Source: Tropicimonas sp033101155 (GTDB lineage Bacteria > Pseudomonadota > Alphaproteobacteria > Rhodobacterales > Rhodobacteraceae). From it: a stretch of DNA of 64,000 nucleotides. The position numbers and the translations under genes are program-made. The stretch lies in contig NZ_JAWMPX010000003.1 of assembly GCF_033101155.1 (NCBI RefSeq), forward strand, positions 244,677-308,676, written 5' to 3'. Every line of letters starts with the position of its first letter. The first letter of the stretch is position 1. Under the pieces are notes generated by a model, which was not told the DNA's origin, ran no database searches, and worked only from the letters and a program-made list of their open reading frames with translations. Shown here in pieces: positions 1 to 9,125 of the stretch.

Positions 1-1415
1 CGGAAACCGATCTGGTCAACCGTGACTCCCTCGACGTTCTGAACCTGCAGACGAAAAAGTTCCGCGAACGGCTCACCGAACGCAAGGGCGACCTCGAACA
101 GGGGCAGCAGCGCGTCGCCTCTATGGAGGCGGCACGGGATAGCAGCAGCAAGGCGCAGATTCGCGAGACCTTCACCGATTTCACGATCGACAGGATCGCC
201 CAGCCGCTTGAAGAGGATCTGAGCGGCGATCCCGATGCCAAGGTTGTGCTGATGCGACGGCTGGAGACGCTGATCCTGACGGAGCAGAACAAGGTCAATC
301 GCGCCAATGATGAAATCAGCGCCCTGTCCCGATCGCTCGAAAGCCTCGAGCTCCAGCTCGAGAGCCAGAATGCCGATCTGCAACGGCTCGAACAGATGCA
401 GCGCGAACTGGAGGTCACGGCCGATCTCTACCAGACCTTCCTGACCGGCATGCAGGAGGCAACGGTTCAGCTGGGCCTTGTCCGCGCGGAAGCCCGTATC
501 ATGTCCGCCGCGCTGGATCCCCTGCGCCCGGTCTCGCCGCGCCGACTGCGCATTCTCGCGGCGTCGCTCCTGCTCGGCGCCTTTGTTGCCTCCGCCTACC
601 TGTTGCTGCGCGAAGCCTCCCAGAGCGGGCTGCGCTCGGGAGACGAGCTTGAGGCAGCGACCGGACGGCCGGTGCTGGGCCAGATCCCGAAACGCGCCTC
701 GCGCCGCCGTGTCCAGGTGATCGAGTATGTCGCCAAGCGGCCGACCTCGGCCATGGCAGAGGCGGTCCGAAACCTGCGGACCTCCATCGTCATGTCGCGA
801 GAGGGCGACCCTCCCAAGGTAATCCTGACCACCTCCGCCGTGCCCAGCGAGGGCAAGACGACCGTCTCGCTGCTGCTGGCGCAGAACTATTCCGGTCTCG
901 GCAAGCGAGTGCTGCTTATCGAATGCGACATCCGCCGCAACGTTTTCAACGAGTATTTCGTCAACGAATCCGGCACCGGCATCATGACCGTGCTCGAAGG
1001 CAAGCAATCTCTCCAGGAGGTCGCGGCCTATAACGAGAAGCTTGGCGCCTATGTGCTGCGCGGACAGGAGACCAAGGCCAACCCCGCTGACCTCTTCTCC
1101 TCCGATGCCTTCACGAAGCTGATCCAGCAGGCGCGCGAGGAATACGACGTGATCCTGATCGATTCCGCGCCTGTCCTCGCTGTTCCGGACGCGCGGATCA
1201 TCGCCCGTCACATGGATGCGATCCAACTTGTCGTGCGTTGGAACCATACGCCCAAGTCGCAGGTCCTCGAGGCAATTCGCCAGATCGAGATGACCGGCAA
1301 CCGGGTGTCCGGTGTAATCCTGTCGCAGGTCGATCCGAGGGGGATGAAACGTTACGGATATGGCAAGGGCTACGGCTACGGCTATGCCGATTACAACAAA
1401 TACTACAAATCCTGA
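1..1415 (+). CDS. Wzc/GumC-type polysaccharide copolymerase with BY-kinase domain (5' partial)
   Basis: Inner-membrane tyrosine autokinase of the Wzc/ExoP type, which controls polymerisation and export of surface polysaccharide. The frame is open from base 3, so the start lies outside the window; the ATG at 123 is internal. Visible order: coiled coil in the periplasmic part (about 3-480), one membrane segment (about 540-605), then a cytoplasmic P-loop kinase with Walker A SAVPSEGKTT near 834-861, Walker A' LLIECDIRR near 913-940 and Walker B ILIDSAP near 1152-1172. The protein ends in a tyrosine-rich tail (GYGKGYGYGYADYNKYY), the usual autophosphorylation cluster. It heads the polysaccharide genes that follow on the same strand. 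The N-terminal Wzz membrane segment cannot be seen. Family assignment is firm; the polymer is unknown. Confidence 0.9.
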   Translation, partial: ETDLVNRDSLDVLNLQTKKFRERLTERKGDLEQGQQRVASMEAARDSSSKAQIRETFTDFTIDRIAQPLEEDLSGDPDAKVVLMRRLETLILTEQNKVNRANDEISALSRSLESLELQLESQNADLQRLEQMQRELEVTADLYQTFLTGMQEATVQLGLVRAEARIMSAALDPLRPVSPRRLRILAASLLLGAFVASAYLLLREASQSGLRSGDELEAATGRPVLGQIPKRASRRRVQVIEYVAKRPTSAMAEAVRNLRTSIVMSREGDPPKVILTTSAVPSEGKTTVSLLLAQNYSGLGKRVLLIECDIRRNVFNEYFVNESGTGIMTVLEGKQSLQEVAAYNEKLGAYVLRGQETKANPADLFSSDAFTKLIQQAREEYDVILIDSAPVLAVPDARIIARHMDAIQLVVRWNHTPKSQVLEAIRQIEMTGNRVSGVILSQVDPRGMKRYGYGKGYGYGYADYNKYYKS

Positions 1416-1518
1416 CCTCTTGTGGAGCGGACAGGGCCTCGCGCAGCGAATGGCAATGTGCCATCGCTTGCCCTCCCGTCATCCCCTGGCAGCAACAGAT
1501 GCGGGAAGACCCTGACCC

Positions 1519-2820
1519 TTGCGATTTCTGCGCAAAAGCCTCGACAGCGATTCCCGTGACCTGATCACGAGCGCCGGCATGGCCTTCGCCCTTCGCGGCG
1601 CGGGCGCTGTTCTGGCCTTTGGTTTCAACGTCGCCATCGGCCGGGTTTTCGGCGCCGAGGGGACCGGCCTCTTCTTCACTGCGCTGGCAATGGTGGTCAT
1701 CCTCTCCGCCATTTCGCGGCTCGGGCTCGACAACGCGATGCTTCGTCTCATCGCCGCCTCCGCCGCCATCCCGGACTGGGCGCGGGTCAACGGTGTGTTC
1801 CGGATCGGCATGCGCAGCGCCACGCTGGCCAGCCTTGTGCTGGCTGCCGCCCTGCTCGGACTGGCCGCGCCGCTGTCGGAACGGCTTTTCGATACGCCCG
1901 AATTGACGAGGCCGATGCAACTCATGAGCCTTGGCATCGTCACGTTCTCCCTGATGATGCTGCTCTCCGAGAGCCTCAAGGGCCTGAGCCGGATCCCGCA
2001 GGCCATGCTCGTCTCCGGCGTGCTCTGGCCGCTTTTCGGTATCCTGCTTGTCTGGCCGCTCGCACAGGCTTTCGGACCTGACGGCGCCAGCCTGACCTAT
2101 GTCGGGGCAACCGGCGCGGCCGCGCTGTGCGGTTGGCTGATGTGGCGCCACCTGCGGAACGACACCCCCGCCGACACAGCAGTCGCCCCCGAGCTCTGGT
2201 CCTCCGCGCGCCCGCTCTGGGCCATGGCGATCATCACCACCGGTCTCCTGCCCTGGGCTCCGATCCTGCTGCTCGGCATCTGGGGCAGCGCCAGTGAAAC
2301 CGGCCTGCTGGGTGTCTCGACCCGGGTGGCCAACCTCGTCGCCTTCTTCCTTGTCGCGGTCAATAACGTGCTGGCGCCAAGATTTGCGGCCCTCTACCAG
2401 ATGGACGAAACCGCGCGTATTCGCCAGCTGGCCCGACGCTTTGCCCTGCTGACAGCGCTCGCCGCGTCACCGCTGCTGCTGGTGCTCATCTTCGCGGGCG
2501 ATGTTGTCCTTGCCCTGTTCGGCCCCGAGTTCACAGACGGCACCACGATCCTTGCCATCCTCGCGGTCGGGCAGGCCTTCAACGCCGCCACCGGCTCCGT
2601 GGGCGTCCTGTTGATGATGACCGGCAACGAGCGCGCAGTCCGCAACGGCGCCCTGCTCGCCGCCGCAATCGTCCTTGTCGCATCGGTGGTGCTGATCCCG
2701 ACCCTCGGCGCGATCGGCGCGGCCATCGCGGCGGCGGGCGCCGTAATCGCAATGAATCTCTTCTCTGTCTTCATGGTCCGGCGTAAGCTCGGGTTTTTGG
2801 TGATCCCATGGATCCGCTGA
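1519..2820 (+). CDS. Polysaccharide flippase, Wzx/MATE-like
   Basis: Predicted multi-span inner-membrane flippase that moves lipid-linked polysaccharide repeat units to the periplasmic face. The 433 residues contain about twelve hydrophobic segments, with the polytopic pattern of the Wzx/RfbX families and a glycine/alanine-rich last helix pair. Start: TTG at 1519, because an in-frame TGA at 1513-1515 blocks any start further up; GGGAAG at 1503-1508 is a possible ribosome binding site. The next possible start is an ATG about 20 codons downstream. It sits between the copolymerase and the glycosyltransferases, as expected in a Wzx-dependent locus, although no Wzy polymerase is seen in the window. 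Confidence 0.8.
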   Translation: MRFLRKSLDSDSRDLITSAGMAFALRGAGAVLAFGFNVAIGRVFGAEGTGLFFTALAMVVILSAISRLGLDNAMLRLIAASAAIPDWARVNGVFRIGMRSATLASLVLAAALLGLAAPLSERLFDTPELTRPMQLMSLGIVTFSLMMLLSESLKGLSRIPQAMLVSGVLWPLFGILLVWPLAQAFGPDGASLTYVGATGAAALCGWLMWRHLRNDTPADTAVAPELWSSARPLWAMAIITTGLLPWAPILLLGIWGSASETGLLGVSTRVANLVAFFLVAVNNVLAPRFAALYQMDETARIRQLARRFALLTALAASPLLLVLIFAGDVVLALFGPEFTDGTTILAILAVGQAFNAATGSVGVLLMMTGNERAVRNGALLAAAIVLVASVVLIPTLGAIGAAIAAAGAVIAMNLFSVFMVRRKLGFLVIPWIR

Positions 2821-2886
2821 GCTGTGCACTCATGCGGGCCGCCCGTTTGCACACCGCCTCTGGCTTGCCTCTCGTGGAGTTTCTCT

Positions 2887-4104
2887 ATGCGCATTCTGCT
2901 CGCCCATAACAATTACATCGTCCAGGGCGGCGCCGAGGTCTTCTTCCACGAGGTTGCTCGCGTGCTGGAGGCCAACGGGCACGAGGTGCTCCGCTTTTCG
3001 GCCGCCGAGCCCGGGCTTGACGATGTGTCCCATGCCGAGCATTTCCCCTCAGCCGCGGAATACAAGTCCGGCACATTGCTGTCGCGCACGCTGCAACTGC
3101 CGAAGATGATCTACAACCGGGAGGCGAAGGCCGCCTTCGCGCGCATGATCGAGCGCTTCAAGCCGGATGTCATCCACGCCTTCGCGATCTATATCCGCCT
3201 GACGCCGTCGATCCTCGATGCGGCGCGCGAAGCGGGCGTTCCGGTCGTTCTGAGTTGCAACGATTACAAACATATCTGTCCCAATTACAAACTCTTCCAC
3301 CACGGACATATCTGCGAGGATTGCAAGGGCGGGCGCTTCTACAAGGCGCTCGCCAATCGCTGCTGCCACGGATCGCTCACCGTCAGCGCGGCAAGCATGA
3401 CAGAAGCCTATTTCCACGAGTGGAAGAACCTCTGGCGCCGGAATGTCTCCATGTTCCTCTTCGCCAGCCGCTTCATGGCGGACAAGACCCTCGACTTCTG
3501 GGGCGAGGACAGTGTCCGGATCGACTACCTTCAGAACCCGTTCGACGCCGACAAATACCATGTCGATGCCAATGTCGGCGATTACATGCTCTATTTCGGT
3601 CGCCTGATCGACGAGAAAGGGGTCGATACCCTGGTCGATGCGGCCGAACGGGTCCCGGAGATTCCGGTCGTTGTCGTGGGCGACGGGCCGGATCTGGAGA
3701 AGCTCGAAATGCGGGCGCGACAGCTGGACAACCTGCGCGTCGTCGGACCGGCCTGGGGCGCGGACCTTGCACAGTGGCAGCATGGCGCGCGCGCGGTTGT
3801 CGTGCCCTCGATCTGGCACGAGAATTTCCCATACGTGATCCTCCAGGCATTCGCCGCCTCGAATCCGGTGATCGGCACCAGACGCGGCGGCATTCCCGAA
3901 CTGATCGAGGCAGGTCCGCATGGCTGGACCTACGAGGCCGGCGATGCGGAGGCGCTGGCGGCACTGATGCGCGAGGTTCGCGACATGCCCGATGCCGAGA
4001 TCGCCCGGATGGGGGCGGCCGCATGCAGGTACACGCATCTTTCTTTCTCTGATGCCGCAATCTATGAACGTCTCCGGAAAATATACGGACAGGTAATCTC
4101 GTGA
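2887..4104 (+). CDS. Glycosyltransferase, GT4 family
   Basis: Cytoplasmic retaining glycosyltransferase of the GT-B fold, probably adding a sugar to the lipid-linked repeat unit. The 405-residue protein opens with an N-terminal GT4 domain (MRILLAHNNY, QGGAEVFFHEVA) and has the C-terminal donor-site pattern GTRRGGIPELIEAG. In the middle (about residues 122-160) is a cysteine cluster (CNDYKHICPN, CEDC, RCC) shared by a GT4 subgroup and possibly structural. ATG 2887 is chosen over the longer open frame from 2824 because GTGGAG precedes it at 2874-2879 and the GT4 fold begins exactly there. It overlaps the next gene by GTGA (4101-4104). The sugar specificity cannot be read from sequence. Confidence 0.85.
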   Translation: MRILLAHNNYIVQGGAEVFFHEVARVLEANGHEVLRFSAAEPGLDDVSHAEHFPSAAEYKSGTLLSRTLQLPKMIYNREAKAAFARMIERFKPDVIHAFAIYIRLTPSILDAAREAGVPVVLSCNDYKHICPNYKLFHHGHICEDCKGGRFYKALANRCCHGSLTVSAASMTEAYFHEWKNLWRRNVSMFLFASRFMADKTLDFWGEDSVRIDYLQNPFDADKYHVDANVGDYMLYFGRLIDEKGVDTLVDAAERVPEIPVVVVGDGPDLEKLEMRARQLDNLRVVGPAWGADLAQWQHGARAVVVPSIWHENFPYVILQAFAASNPVIGTRRGGIPELIEAGPHGWTYEAGDAEALAALMREVRDMPDAEIARMGAAACRYTHLSFSDAAIYERLRKIYGQVIS

Positions 4105-5027
4105 AGATCCTAATTCTGGGGGGGAGCGGTTTCATCGGCTCCCACGTCGTGGACCGGTTGCTCGCCACGGGCCATGACGTCCGGGTCTTCGACCGTTCGC
4201 GGGAGCGGTTTCGGCCAACGCCCGCAGGGGTCGAGTTCGTCGCGGGCGAGCTCTCCGACAGCGCCAGCCTCATCGAGGCGCTCGCCGGGATCGACATGGT
4301 CTTCCACATGGTCAGCACAACCGTGCCCGGGACCGCCAACATGGACCCGATCGCCGATATCCGGGACAATCTGATCGGCTCGGTCCGGATGCTGGAGCTG
4401 ATGCGCGCGCAGGCGGTCACACGGCTGCTCTATCTCTCCTCGGGTGGCACGGTCTATGGCATCCCCGGGCGCAACCCGGTTCCGGAAACCCACCCGATCG
4501 CGCCGATCTCCTCCTATGGCATCGTCAAGGCCGCGGTCGAGAACTACATCCGGATGGAAATCGACCTGCACGGGCTGCGCGCGGTCGTGCTGCGCCCGTC
4601 CAACCCCTATGGCCCGCGGCAGGGGCATGGCGGCGTACAGGGCGTGATCGGCACCTACATGCATCAGCTCGCGCATGGAGAGACACTGAATCTCTGGGGC
4701 GATGGCAGTGTCGTGCGAGATTTCATCCACGTTCACGACCTTGCGCGCCTCTGCGTCACCAGCGCCGAACAGGACATCACCGGCACGTTCAATGCCGGCG
4801 CCGGGGAAGGGCATTCCCTGCGCGAGATTATCGACGGTATCGCCACGGTCTCGGGGCGCCCGGTCGAACCCGTCATCCGGCCCGGCCGCGCCATAGACAT
4901 CCCCCGGATCGTACTCGACACGAGCGCCGCCCGAGACGCTTTCGGCTGGCAACCGGCGGTCGCCTTCAAGGACGGGCTGCGCGACACTTGGAAATGGGTC
5001 CTGCAGCAGCAGGACAAGGCGTCATGA
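4101..5027 (+). CDS. NAD-dependent nucleotide-sugar epimerase/dehydratase (extended SDR)
   Basis: Likely interconverts a nucleotide sugar used by the neighbouring transferases. The 308 residues start with the NAD-binding motif GGSGFIGS, followed by a catalytic Ser region (LSSGGTVYG) and YxxxK (SSYGIVK), and later the extended-SDR signature RPSNPYGPRQ. Overall it resembles GalE/WcaG-type proteins, but the substrate is unresolved. GTG start at 4101 overlaps the upstream stop by four bases, and the stop overlaps the next ATG (5024-5027), so three genes are translationally coupled. Confidence 0.85.
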   Translation: MKILILGGSGFIGSHVVDRLLATGHDVRVFDRSRERFRPTPAGVEFVAGELSDSASLIEALAGIDMVFHMVSTTVPGTANMDPIADIRDNLIGSVRMLELMRAQAVTRLLYLSSGGTVYGIPGRNPVPETHPIAPISSYGIVKAAVENYIRMEIDLHGLRAVVLRPSNPYGPRQGHGGVQGVIGTYMHQLAHGETLNLWGDGSVVRDFIHVHDLARLCVTSAEQDITGTFNAGAGEGHSLREIIDGIATVSGRPVEPVIRPGRAIDIPRIVLDTSAARDAFGWQPAVAFKDGLRDTWKWVLQQQDKAS

Positions 5028-5899
5028 CACGGCTCGCAGGGCAGCGCGTTCTGATCGTCGCGGGCGAACCAAAGGCCGGGACGACATCTCTTTTCGACTG
5101 GCTCGCCCACCATCCCGATATCTGCGCCTCGACGCTGAAGGAGACCCGCTTCTTTCTCGACGCGGATTACCCCCTGTCGCGACCGGAAGGGTTTTCCGGT
5201 GACAATCTGGACGCCTATGCCGCGCTCTTCGCCGATGCCGGGAAACCCGTCTGGCTCGAAGCGACCCCGGATTACATGTATTGCGAAACCTTTCGACAGG
5301 TCGCGACGCTTTTGCCGGAGGCCCGCGTGGTTGTGCTGCTGCGCGATCCCGTCGACCGGTTGATCTCCGCGTACCGGTTCTTTCGGCAGCGCGGCCTGCT
5401 CGCCAACGGGCTCTCCTTCGATGACTGGATTGCGCAACAGGGTGACCTTGGCGTCGCGCCGGACACGCCGGTCGCGTTCCGGACGCTGGACCAGTGCGAC
5501 CTTGGCAAGTACCTGCCGCCCCTGCGCGCCGCGTTTGGACCCCGCCTGCTGGAGATCGGCTTTGCCGAGCTGAAATCCGAACCGCAATCCGTGCTCGACC
5601 GTGTCTGTGCCCATTGCGGGCTGGCGCCCCTGCCGCTCGATCCGGCGCGTTTCGCTGCCAGCAACCAGACAACCAGGGCCCGGCATCCTGGCACGACACG
5701 CGGTTTCAACAGGCTGCACCGCCTCCTGTCCCAGAAGACGCTCGCAGCACCGAAGCTGCGCGCCGCGTTGCGTCCGGTCGCGCGAGGGATCCGGGGCGCA
5801 TTGACCTCCAGCGCACCGCCCGAGACGATCCATCCCTCGGCGCACAGCCTCGAAATCATCCGCCGTCACGCTGGCGCGGGTGCGCCGGCCAGGATCTGA
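5024..5899 (+). CDS. Sulfotransferase 1
   Basis: PAPS-dependent sulfotransferase, 291 residues, probably cytoplasmic and acting on a saccharide. The 5'-phosphosulfate loop is EPKAGTTSLFDWL near residue 12, and the 3'-phosphate-binding stretch is LRDPVDRLISAYRFF near residue 105. The ATG at 5024 lies in an ATGA overlap with the epimerase stop; a longer frame starting at 4988 would overlap that gene and lacks a binding site. It is the first of three successive, clearly non-identical sulfotransferases, which suggests a polysaccharide carrying sulfate at more than one position. Carbohydrate specificity is inferred from context only. Confidence 0.87.
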   Translation: MTRLAGQRVLIVAGEPKAGTTSLFDWLAHHPDICASTLKETRFFLDADYPLSRPEGFSGDNLDAYAALFADAGKPVWLEATPDYMYCETFRQVATLLPEARVVVLLRDPVDRLISAYRFFRQRGLLANGLSFDDWIAQQGDLGVAPDTPVAFRTLDQCDLGKYLPPLRAAFGPRLLEIGFAELKSEPQSVLDRVCAHCGLAPLPLDPARFAASNQTTRARHPGTTRGFNRLHRLLSQKTLAAPKLRAALRPVARGIRGALTSSAPPETIHPSAHSLEIIRRHAGAGAPARI

Positions 5900-5900
5900 C

Positions 5901-6920
5901 ATGCCCGAGCAGCACGTGATCTTCGTCGTCGGTAACAGCCGTTCGGGAACCACCATGACTGGTCGGATGTTCGACCGTCACTCCGAAGTGCATTGCTTCC
6001 AGGAGCTGCATTTCTTCGAGCAGATGGTGGAGACCGGTAGCATCCGGGATCCCGGTGACTGGTCCGAGGACAGGTTGCTCGCGATGCTCGAGAGGTTGCT
6101 GACCTCGGAGCGCGACGTGCTCTTTGCTCCGGTCGTGCCGGGACGGTACGGCGCGGATGCCCGGGCGATCCTCGACAGGTCCCAAGCCCGCGATCCGGTT
6201 TCTGTCTATGGCGCCTTCCTGCAGGCAGAGGCCGAACGCGCAGGCGCCATCCGCCCCTGCGAGCAGACGCCGCGCTATCTCTTCCAGGCCGAAGAGATCC
6301 TCGACGCCTTCCCCGAGGCCCGAATGCTCTGCCTCCTGCGCGATCCGCGATCCGTCCTGCTGTCGCAGAAGAACAAGTGGCGCCGCCGCAAGCTGGGGGC
6401 GTCCAACATGCCCGCCTTCTGGGCCTTTCGGGCCTGGGTGAACTACCATCCCTACACCATGTCCAGAATGTGGGTCTCGGCGAGCCGCCGGGCCCGACGC
6501 CTGCAATCCCATCCGCGCTTTCTCGCGATCCGTTTCGAGGATCTCGCCCAATCGCCCGAGACAACGGTGCGAAAGATCTGCGATCATGCCGGGCTGGCCT
6601 ATGAGCCGACCATGCTCGAAATCGGGCAGATCGGCTCCTCGACCGGCAAGGACCGCCCTGACGAGCGCGGCATCGACCCCGGCCGGATCGACGCCTGGCA
6701 GTCGGGCGGGTTGAGCGGAAGCGAGATTGCGCTCTGCGAAAAGGTCGCGCGGGCGGACATGGCCGAATGGAACTACGCCACGAGCGGGCGCCGCCTGTCG
6801 CCTCTGGTCCAGGCCGGCCAGATGACCATCTTTGTTTTCAAATCTTTCGCCGCGCTGCTATTGAACCTTCGGCGCAGCAAGAACCTGATCGGGACGATAC
6901 GGAGCCGCTTCTTTTCCTGA
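5901..6920 (+). CDS. Sulfotransferase 2
   Basis: Second PAPS-dependent sulfotransferase, 339 residues. The N-terminal nucleotide loop reads VGNSRSGTTMTGRMF (about residues 10-24) and the 3'-phosphate motif is LRDPRSVLLSQ (about residues 140-150). The start is ATG 5901, one base after the upstream stop, with AGGA at 5891-5894; a GTG at 5880 in the same frame is less likely. The C-terminus has a hydrophobic, basic stretch (about residues 307-339) that could touch the membrane. Sequence differs widely from its neighbours, so this is not a recent tandem duplication. Confidence 0.87.
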   Translation: MPEQHVIFVVGNSRSGTTMTGRMFDRHSEVHCFQELHFFEQMVETGSIRDPGDWSEDRLLAMLERLLTSERDVLFAPVVPGRYGADARAILDRSQARDPVSVYGAFLQAEAERAGAIRPCEQTPRYLFQAEEILDAFPEARMLCLLRDPRSVLLSQKNKWRRRKLGASNMPAFWAFRAWVNYHPYTMSRMWVSASRRARRLQSHPRFLAIRFEDLAQSPETTVRKICDHAGLAYEPTMLEIGQIGSSTGKDRPDERGIDPGRIDAWQSGGLSGSEIALCEKVARADMAEWNYATSGRRLSPLVQAGQMTIFVFKSFAALLLNLRRSKNLIGTIRSRFFS

Positions 6921-6965
6921 CCAGCTTGCTACAAACAACAGATAGACAGACGTTTTTCGGATAAC

Positions 6966-7976
6966 ATGGTAGCCCAGATCGACAGTCACTACATCAGGAC
7001 CCGCCCGACACGGCTCTGGTCCCGGCTGCTCAGCTATGGGCTCTTCGAAGGTCGTCCGCTGACGACGAAGGGACAGTGGATCAACCCGCTGGTCTTCAGC
7101 CTCTTCGCGATGGAACGCCGCCTGCCGCAGCTCAAACGCGCAGAGGCGCCTATCTTCATCCTCGGTGCCGGGCGGAGCGGGACGACCATCCTCGGCCTCC
7201 TGCTGTCGATGCATGGAAAGGTCGGTTTTCTCAACGAGCCCAAGGCGATGTGGCACGCCGCCCTCGGCGGCGGCGAGGACCTGATCGGCAGCTACGATCG
7301 CGGTCCGGGCCGCTACCGGCTCGACGCTGGAGACGCAACGCCCGATGTCGTCCGGGCGATGCACCGGATCCACGGCGCCTATCTGCGCGCGACCGGCACA
7401 AGCCGCGTTGTCGACAAGTATCCCGAACTGGTCTTCCGCCTTCCTTTCGTGCGCGAGATCTTCCCGGATGCGAAATTCCTTTTCATTTCCCGAAACGGCT
7501 GGGACACCTGCGGTTCCATCGAGGGTTGGTCAGACCGGCTTGGCGTTCAATCGGGCGACGAGATCCATGACTGGTGGGGCGCCGACGGTCGCAAGTGGCA
7601 GCTCCTCGTCGACCAGCTCGTGCCGGAACATCCCGACCTCGCCCCGCATGCCGGGGAGATGCGCGACTGGCAGGCCCAGACACAGCGCGCCGTGGTCGAA
7701 TGGATCGTCACCATGCGCGAAGGCGTGCGGCACACCCAGGAAGCGCCGGAAACGATCCTGCATATCCCCTATGAAGCGCTTTGCGAGGATCCGAGCGGCT
7801 GGATGGGCCGGATCGCGGCGTTCTGTGACCTTCCCGCGGACGAGACCTTCCTGACCTATGCCGGGCAGAAACTCTCGACAGTGGCGCCCAGACCGGCCTT
7901 TCCGCTGGAACCCTGTCTGGAAGAGGCCTTCGCGACGACAATGCAAATGCTTGGATACAAGGACGTGGCGGCGTGA
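6966..7976 (+). CDS. Sulfotransferase 3
   Basis: Third sulfotransferase-family protein, 336 residues. It has an N-terminal extension of about 60 residues before the PAPS loop ILGAGRSGTTILGLLL, then ISRNGWDTCGSIEGW as the 3'-phosphate-binding segment. GRSGTT and RNxxD are the family's diagnostic residues. It follows sulfotransferase 2 after 45 bases and overlaps the next glycosyltransferase by GTGA (7973-7976), so it belongs to the same transcript. Acceptor unknown. Confidence 0.85.
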   Translation: MVAQIDSHYIRTRPTRLWSRLLSYGLFEGRPLTTKGQWINPLVFSLFAMERRLPQLKRAEAPIFILGAGRSGTTILGLLLSMHGKVGFLNEPKAMWHAALGGGEDLIGSYDRGPGRYRLDAGDATPDVVRAMHRIHGAYLRATGTSRVVDKYPELVFRLPFVREIFPDAKFLFISRNGWDTCGSIEGWSDRLGVQSGDEIHDWWGADGRKWQLLVDQLVPEHPDLAPHAGEMRDWQAQTQRAVVEWIVTMREGVRHTQEAPETILHIPYEALCEDPSGWMGRIAAFCDLPADETFLTYAGQKLSTVAPRPAFPLEPCLEEAFATTMQMLGYKDVAA

Positions 7977-9121
7977 GCGAAGAGAAGAGACTTCGCGTTG
8001 CCGTCGTCGGCACGGTCGGCCTGCCGGCCCGCTATGGCGGCTTCGAAACGCTGGTGGAAAATCTCGTCCGCTATCACCGCCGGACAGATGCTCCCGAGGC
8101 GCTCGCGGTCTATTGCAGCGCGAAAGCCTATGAGGACCGGGCGGAGCGCTTTCTCGATGCCGAGCTGCGCTATATCCCGCTCAACGCCAATGGCGCGCAG
8201 AGCATTCCCTACGACATGTGGTCGATGCTCTCGGCCGTCTGGCGCGGCTGCGACGTGATTCTGGTGCTCGGAGTTTCCGGGACGATCCTCCTGCCCCTGA
8301 TCCGGCTGATCTCGAAGGCGCGGATCATCACCAATATCGATGGGATCGAATGGAAGCGCGACAAGTGGGGATGGCTGCAACGCCATATCCTCAGGACCAG
8401 CGAGGCGCTGGCCGTGCGGATGTCGCATGAGGTCATCGCCGATAATGGCGCCATCGCAGAATACGTCGCCGAGACCTATGGCGCCGATTGCGCCGTGATC
8501 GCCTATGGCGGCGATCATGCGCTGGAGTCGGAAGCCCGGGCGCTGAGCGAGATCGACCTGCCGGAGCGCTATGCCTTCAACGTCTGCCGCATCGAGCCGG
8601 AAAACAATGTCCACATGATGCTCGACGCCTTTTCCCAGAGCGCCGATTTCCCGCTGGTCTGCGTCGGCAACTGGGACCGTTCGGCCTATGGAGTCGACCT
8701 CAAGGCCCGCTATGCGGCGGCGCCCGGCATCCGGATTCTCGACCCGATCTATGACATCGGAAAGCTCAAGACCCTCCGGGCCGGAGCCTCCGCCTATATC
8801 CACGGTCATTCCGCCGGCGGCACCAACCCATCGCTGGTCGAGATCATGCATTTTGGCGTGCCGGTCTTCGCGTATGACTGCAGTTTCAACCGCCATTCCA
8901 CGGAGAACCGTGCTCTCTTTTTCGCCTCCGCCGACCAATTGCGCGAGCAGCTTGAAGCGACCGGCACGGATCGTCTGGCCGAGATCGGCGCCGCGATGCG
9001 CCAGATTGCGCAGGCACGCTACACCTGGGACGCGATCGGCGCGGCCTATTTCGCTCTACTTCGGAACATACCAGCGGCAAGATTGCCCCTGATAAACGAG
9101 ACACCCATTTCAAAGGACTGA
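7973..9121 (+). CDS. Glycosyltransferase with DUF1972/GT4 architecture
   Basis: Cytoplasmic GT-B glycosyltransferase of 382 residues. The N-terminal signature VGTVGLPARYGGFETLVENLV is typical of the DUF1972 group, which contains rhamnosyl- and other hexosyltransferases of capsule and rhamnan synthesis. The C-terminal half shows the donor-binding stretch NPSLVEIMHFGVPVFAYD with its conserved Glu. GTG start 7973 overlaps the upstream stop. The gene lies directly before rfbA, which would fit a rhamnosyl- or other dTDP/UDP-sugar transferase, but that is inference. Confidence 0.85.
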   Translation: MSEEKRLRVAVVGTVGLPARYGGFETLVENLVRYHRRTDAPEALAVYCSAKAYEDRAERFLDAELRYIPLNANGAQSIPYDMWSMLSAVWRGCDVILVLGVSGTILLPLIRLISKARIITNIDGIEWKRDKWGWLQRHILRTSEALAVRMSHEVIADNGAIAEYVAETYGADCAVIAYGGDHALESEARALSEIDLPERYAFNVCRIEPENNVHMMLDAFSQSADFPLVCVGNWDRSAYGVDLKARYAAAPGIRILDPIYDIGKLKTLRAGASAYIHGHSAGGTNPSLVEIMHFGVPVFAYDCSFNRHSTENRALFFASADQLREQLEATGTDRLAEIGAAMRQIAQARYTWDAIGAAYFALLRNIPAARLPLINETPISKD

Positions 9122-9125
9122 CGAC

